From assembly GCA_903827075.1 (NCBI GenBank), contig CAIKGX010000239.1, positions 1-8,451 on the forward strand: a DNA stretch of 8,451 nt. Reading direction: 5' to 3'. Made by a program: the position numbers and the translations under genes. The notes under the pieces are model-generated. The model ran no database searches. It was not told the origin of the DNA and was given only the letters and a program-made list of their open reading frames with translations. The DNA comes from an uncultured beta proteobacterium (GTDB lineage Bacteria > Pseudomonadota > Gammaproteobacteria > Burkholderiales > Burkholderiaceae). Shown here piece by piece: positions 7,478-8,451 of this stretch; position 1 is the first letter of the stretch; every line of letters starts with the position of its first letter.

Positions 7478-7774
7478 TTATTTACTTACTGCTGGCGCTT
7501 CAGGTGAAATCGTTGTGCCAGGGATAGGGGTCAAGATCTCATTTTCTTCAGCTTTAACGCACTTAAAGCGGTATTCCTTGCCTGCTTTAGATAAGAAACT
7601 AGCGCCTTGATAAAAGTCACTCTGACAAGTCTTGGTGGCGAAGTCCATCACATCTTGTGGGGCAGCGCTAGAGCTAATTAAGCGCATGTTGCCCATAGAC
7701 ATATTGATTTGGGTTGAGGAGCATCCGAGTAGCGTCAAGCCAGAAACTGCAGTTAATAGTAGAATTTTTTTCAC
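7478..7774 (-). CDS. Small lipoprotein of unknown function (GTG start)
   Basis: The predicted protein is 98 residues. Residues 1-17 are a compact lipoprotein signal, MKKILLLTAVSGLTLLG, with lipobox L-L-G-C and Cys18 as the lipidated residue. Ser19-Ser20 follow, so no Asp at +2 is present and outer-membrane sorting is expected. The mature part has two further cysteines (Cys50 in ATKTCQSDFY, Cys72 in YRFKCVKAEE), about right for one disulfide in the periplasm. It ends in a Pro-rich tail. I do not recognise the family. The GTG at 7774-7772 is chosen over an in-frame ATG at 7786-7784 because a full GGAGG (7784-7780) lies five bases before the GTG, overlapping that ATG. The ATG has no ribosome site and would add MEAS before the Lys-Lys. 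It is probably the first gene of an operon with the flavin reductase. Confidence 0.8.
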   Translation of the reverse strand: MKKILLLTAVSGLTLLGCSSTQINMSMGNMRLISSSAAPQDVMDFATKTCQSDFYQGASFLSKAGKEYRFKCVKAEENEILTPIPGTTISPEAPAVSK

Positions 7775-7779
7775 GGAAG

Positions 7780-7784
7780 CCTCC
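7780..7784 (-). promoter_or_regulatory. Shine-Dalgarno GGAGG deciding the lipoprotein start
   Basis: Read on the minus strand, GGAGG occupies 7784-7780, five bases before GTG 7774-7772. It overlaps the last base of the alternative upstream ATG (7786-7784), so the ATG cannot be served by it. This makes the GTG the more probable start. Confidence 0.75.
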
Positions 7785-7861
7785 ATAATTAGCCATGCTC
7801 GTTAGGATAAACCTATTAAGCAATTGCTGTGAGGAATCGCCCCGTTTAAAAAGGAAGAGAC

Positions 7862-8451
7862 ATGTTTAGAGCTATTTTAGTAAATAAGGATGATCAGGGT
7901 TATCGCGCTGAACTGACACAAGTGGATGAAGCAAGCTTGCCCGAAGGCGAGGTCAAAGTCAAAGTCCTGTATTCCACACTCAATTACAAAGACGGCCTAG
8001 CTATTACAGGTAAAGGCCCCGTAGTTCGTAGCTTTCCAATGGTTCCCGGCATTGACTTTGCTGGTGAGGTTTTGGAAAGTAGTAGCCCTGATTTCAAGGC
8101 GGGCGATATGGTTCTTCTAAATGGCTGGGGTGTTGGAGAGGGCCATTGGGGCGGCCTAGCCGAGCAGGCACGGGTTAAGGCGGACTGGCTTATTCCTCTT
8201 CCAAAAGGCTTTACTACCAAACAGGCTTTGGCCATTGGTACGGCAGGGTATACAGCGATGTTGTGCGTGATGGCTTTGCAAAAGCATGGTCTGAAGCCTA
8301 GCGATGGTGAAGTGTTGGTTACTGGCGCTGCAGGCGGCGTGGGTAGTTTTGCTATTACGCTGTTAAGCAAGTTGGGATTTACGGTTGTCGCTAGTACGGG
8401 TCGCATGGCAGAAGCGGACTATTTGAAAAAATTAGGCGCTGCTGAAGTGAT
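7862..8451 (+). CDS. acuI: Acrylyl-CoA reductase AcuI / YhdH-type zinc-independent MDR oxidoreductase, N-terminal part; 3' end outside window
   Basis: Members of the AcuI/YhdH branch of medium-chain dehydrogenases reduce acrylyl-CoA to propionyl-CoA with NADPH in the cytoplasm; many relatives are annotated only as quinone oxidoreductases. The window holds 196 complete codons of about 325-330. The GroES-like N-terminal domain shows LNYKDGLAITGKGPVVRSFP (N41-Y42-K43-D44), followed by PGIDFAGEV and the segment LLNGWGVGEGHWGGLAEQAR. The Rossmann glycine motif is VTGAAGGVGS (153-162). The zinc ligands of alcohol dehydrogenases are absent, as in the family. ATG 7862-7864 has AGGA at 7852-7855, six bases upstream, a good ribosome site. 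It is divergent from the lipoprotein gene, sharing an intergenic region of about 87 bases. The gene symbol rests on family resemblance; substrate specificity is not proven by the sequence. Confidence 0.88.
   Translation, partial: MFRAILVNKDDQGYRAELTQVDEASLPEGEVKVKVLYSTLNYKDGLAITGKGPVVRSFPMVPGIDFAGEVLESSSPDFKAGDMVLLNGWGVGEGHWGGLAEQARVKADWLIPLPKGFTTKQALAIGTAGYTAMLCVMALQKHGLKPSDGEVLVTGAAGGVGSFAITLLSKLGFTVVASTGRMAEADYLKKLGAAEV

Noticed and set aside
7984..8406. Open frame of 140 codons on the minus strand
   Set aside because: It is antisense to the AcuI/YhdH-type gene, whose GroES-like domain and Rossmann motif are clear; the antisense peptide is low-complexity and Pro/Ala/Thr-rich.
1..8451. Mobile elements, CRISPR arrays, phage or defence genes
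   Set aside because: No spaced direct repeats, transposase, integrase, terminal inverted repeats or toxin-antitoxin pairs were seen; all genes read as intact housekeeping or efflux functions.

Overview
The window reads as ordinary chromosomal DNA from a Gram-negative proteobacterium. The evidence is a lipoprotein outer-membrane channel, a tripartite RND pump and a GlmS whose C-terminal end closely matches what I recall of enterobacterial GlmS. The moderate base composition together with these protein types suggests a low-GC betaproteobacterium such as Polynucleobacter (Burkholderiaceae). That placement is inference, because there is no rRNA or other phylogenetic marker in the window.

Layout. 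Positions 1-862 (+) hold the 3' half of glmS, the glucosamine-6-phosphate synthase gene. A 128-base gap (863-990) carries a plausible promoter, a 24-base near-palindrome that could be a repressor site, and a second dyad (953-981) lying across the translation-start region. Positions 991-6902 (+) are a compact three-gene efflux operon in the order outer-membrane channel, periplasmic adaptor, inner-membrane RND pump. The first two genes overlap by 23 bases and the last two are 7 bases apart. A strong hairpin at 6925-6951 with T-runs on both strands separates this operon from two minus-strand genes. These are a small lipoprotein of unknown function (7774-7478) followed six bases later by a flavin-reductase-like protein (7471-6986). 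From 7862 (+), divergent from the lipoprotein, starts an AcuI/YhdH-type zinc-independent reductase that runs off the right edge.

How the genes work together. The three efflux proteins should assemble into one envelope-spanning, proton-driven export complex of the HAE-1 (AcrAB-TolC/Mex) kind. The substrate cannot be read from the sequence and no regulator gene lies in the window. GlmS makes glucosamine-6-phosphate for peptidoglycan and LPS precursors and is probably just a neighbour. The flavin reductase and the AcuI-type reductase are separate redox enzymes.

I do not see a clearly novel system. The points most worth a second look are the long basic N-terminal extension on the adaptor, the 24-base dyad before the efflux operon, the second dyad over its ribosome-binding region, and the uncharacterised lipoprotein paired with a flavin reductase.
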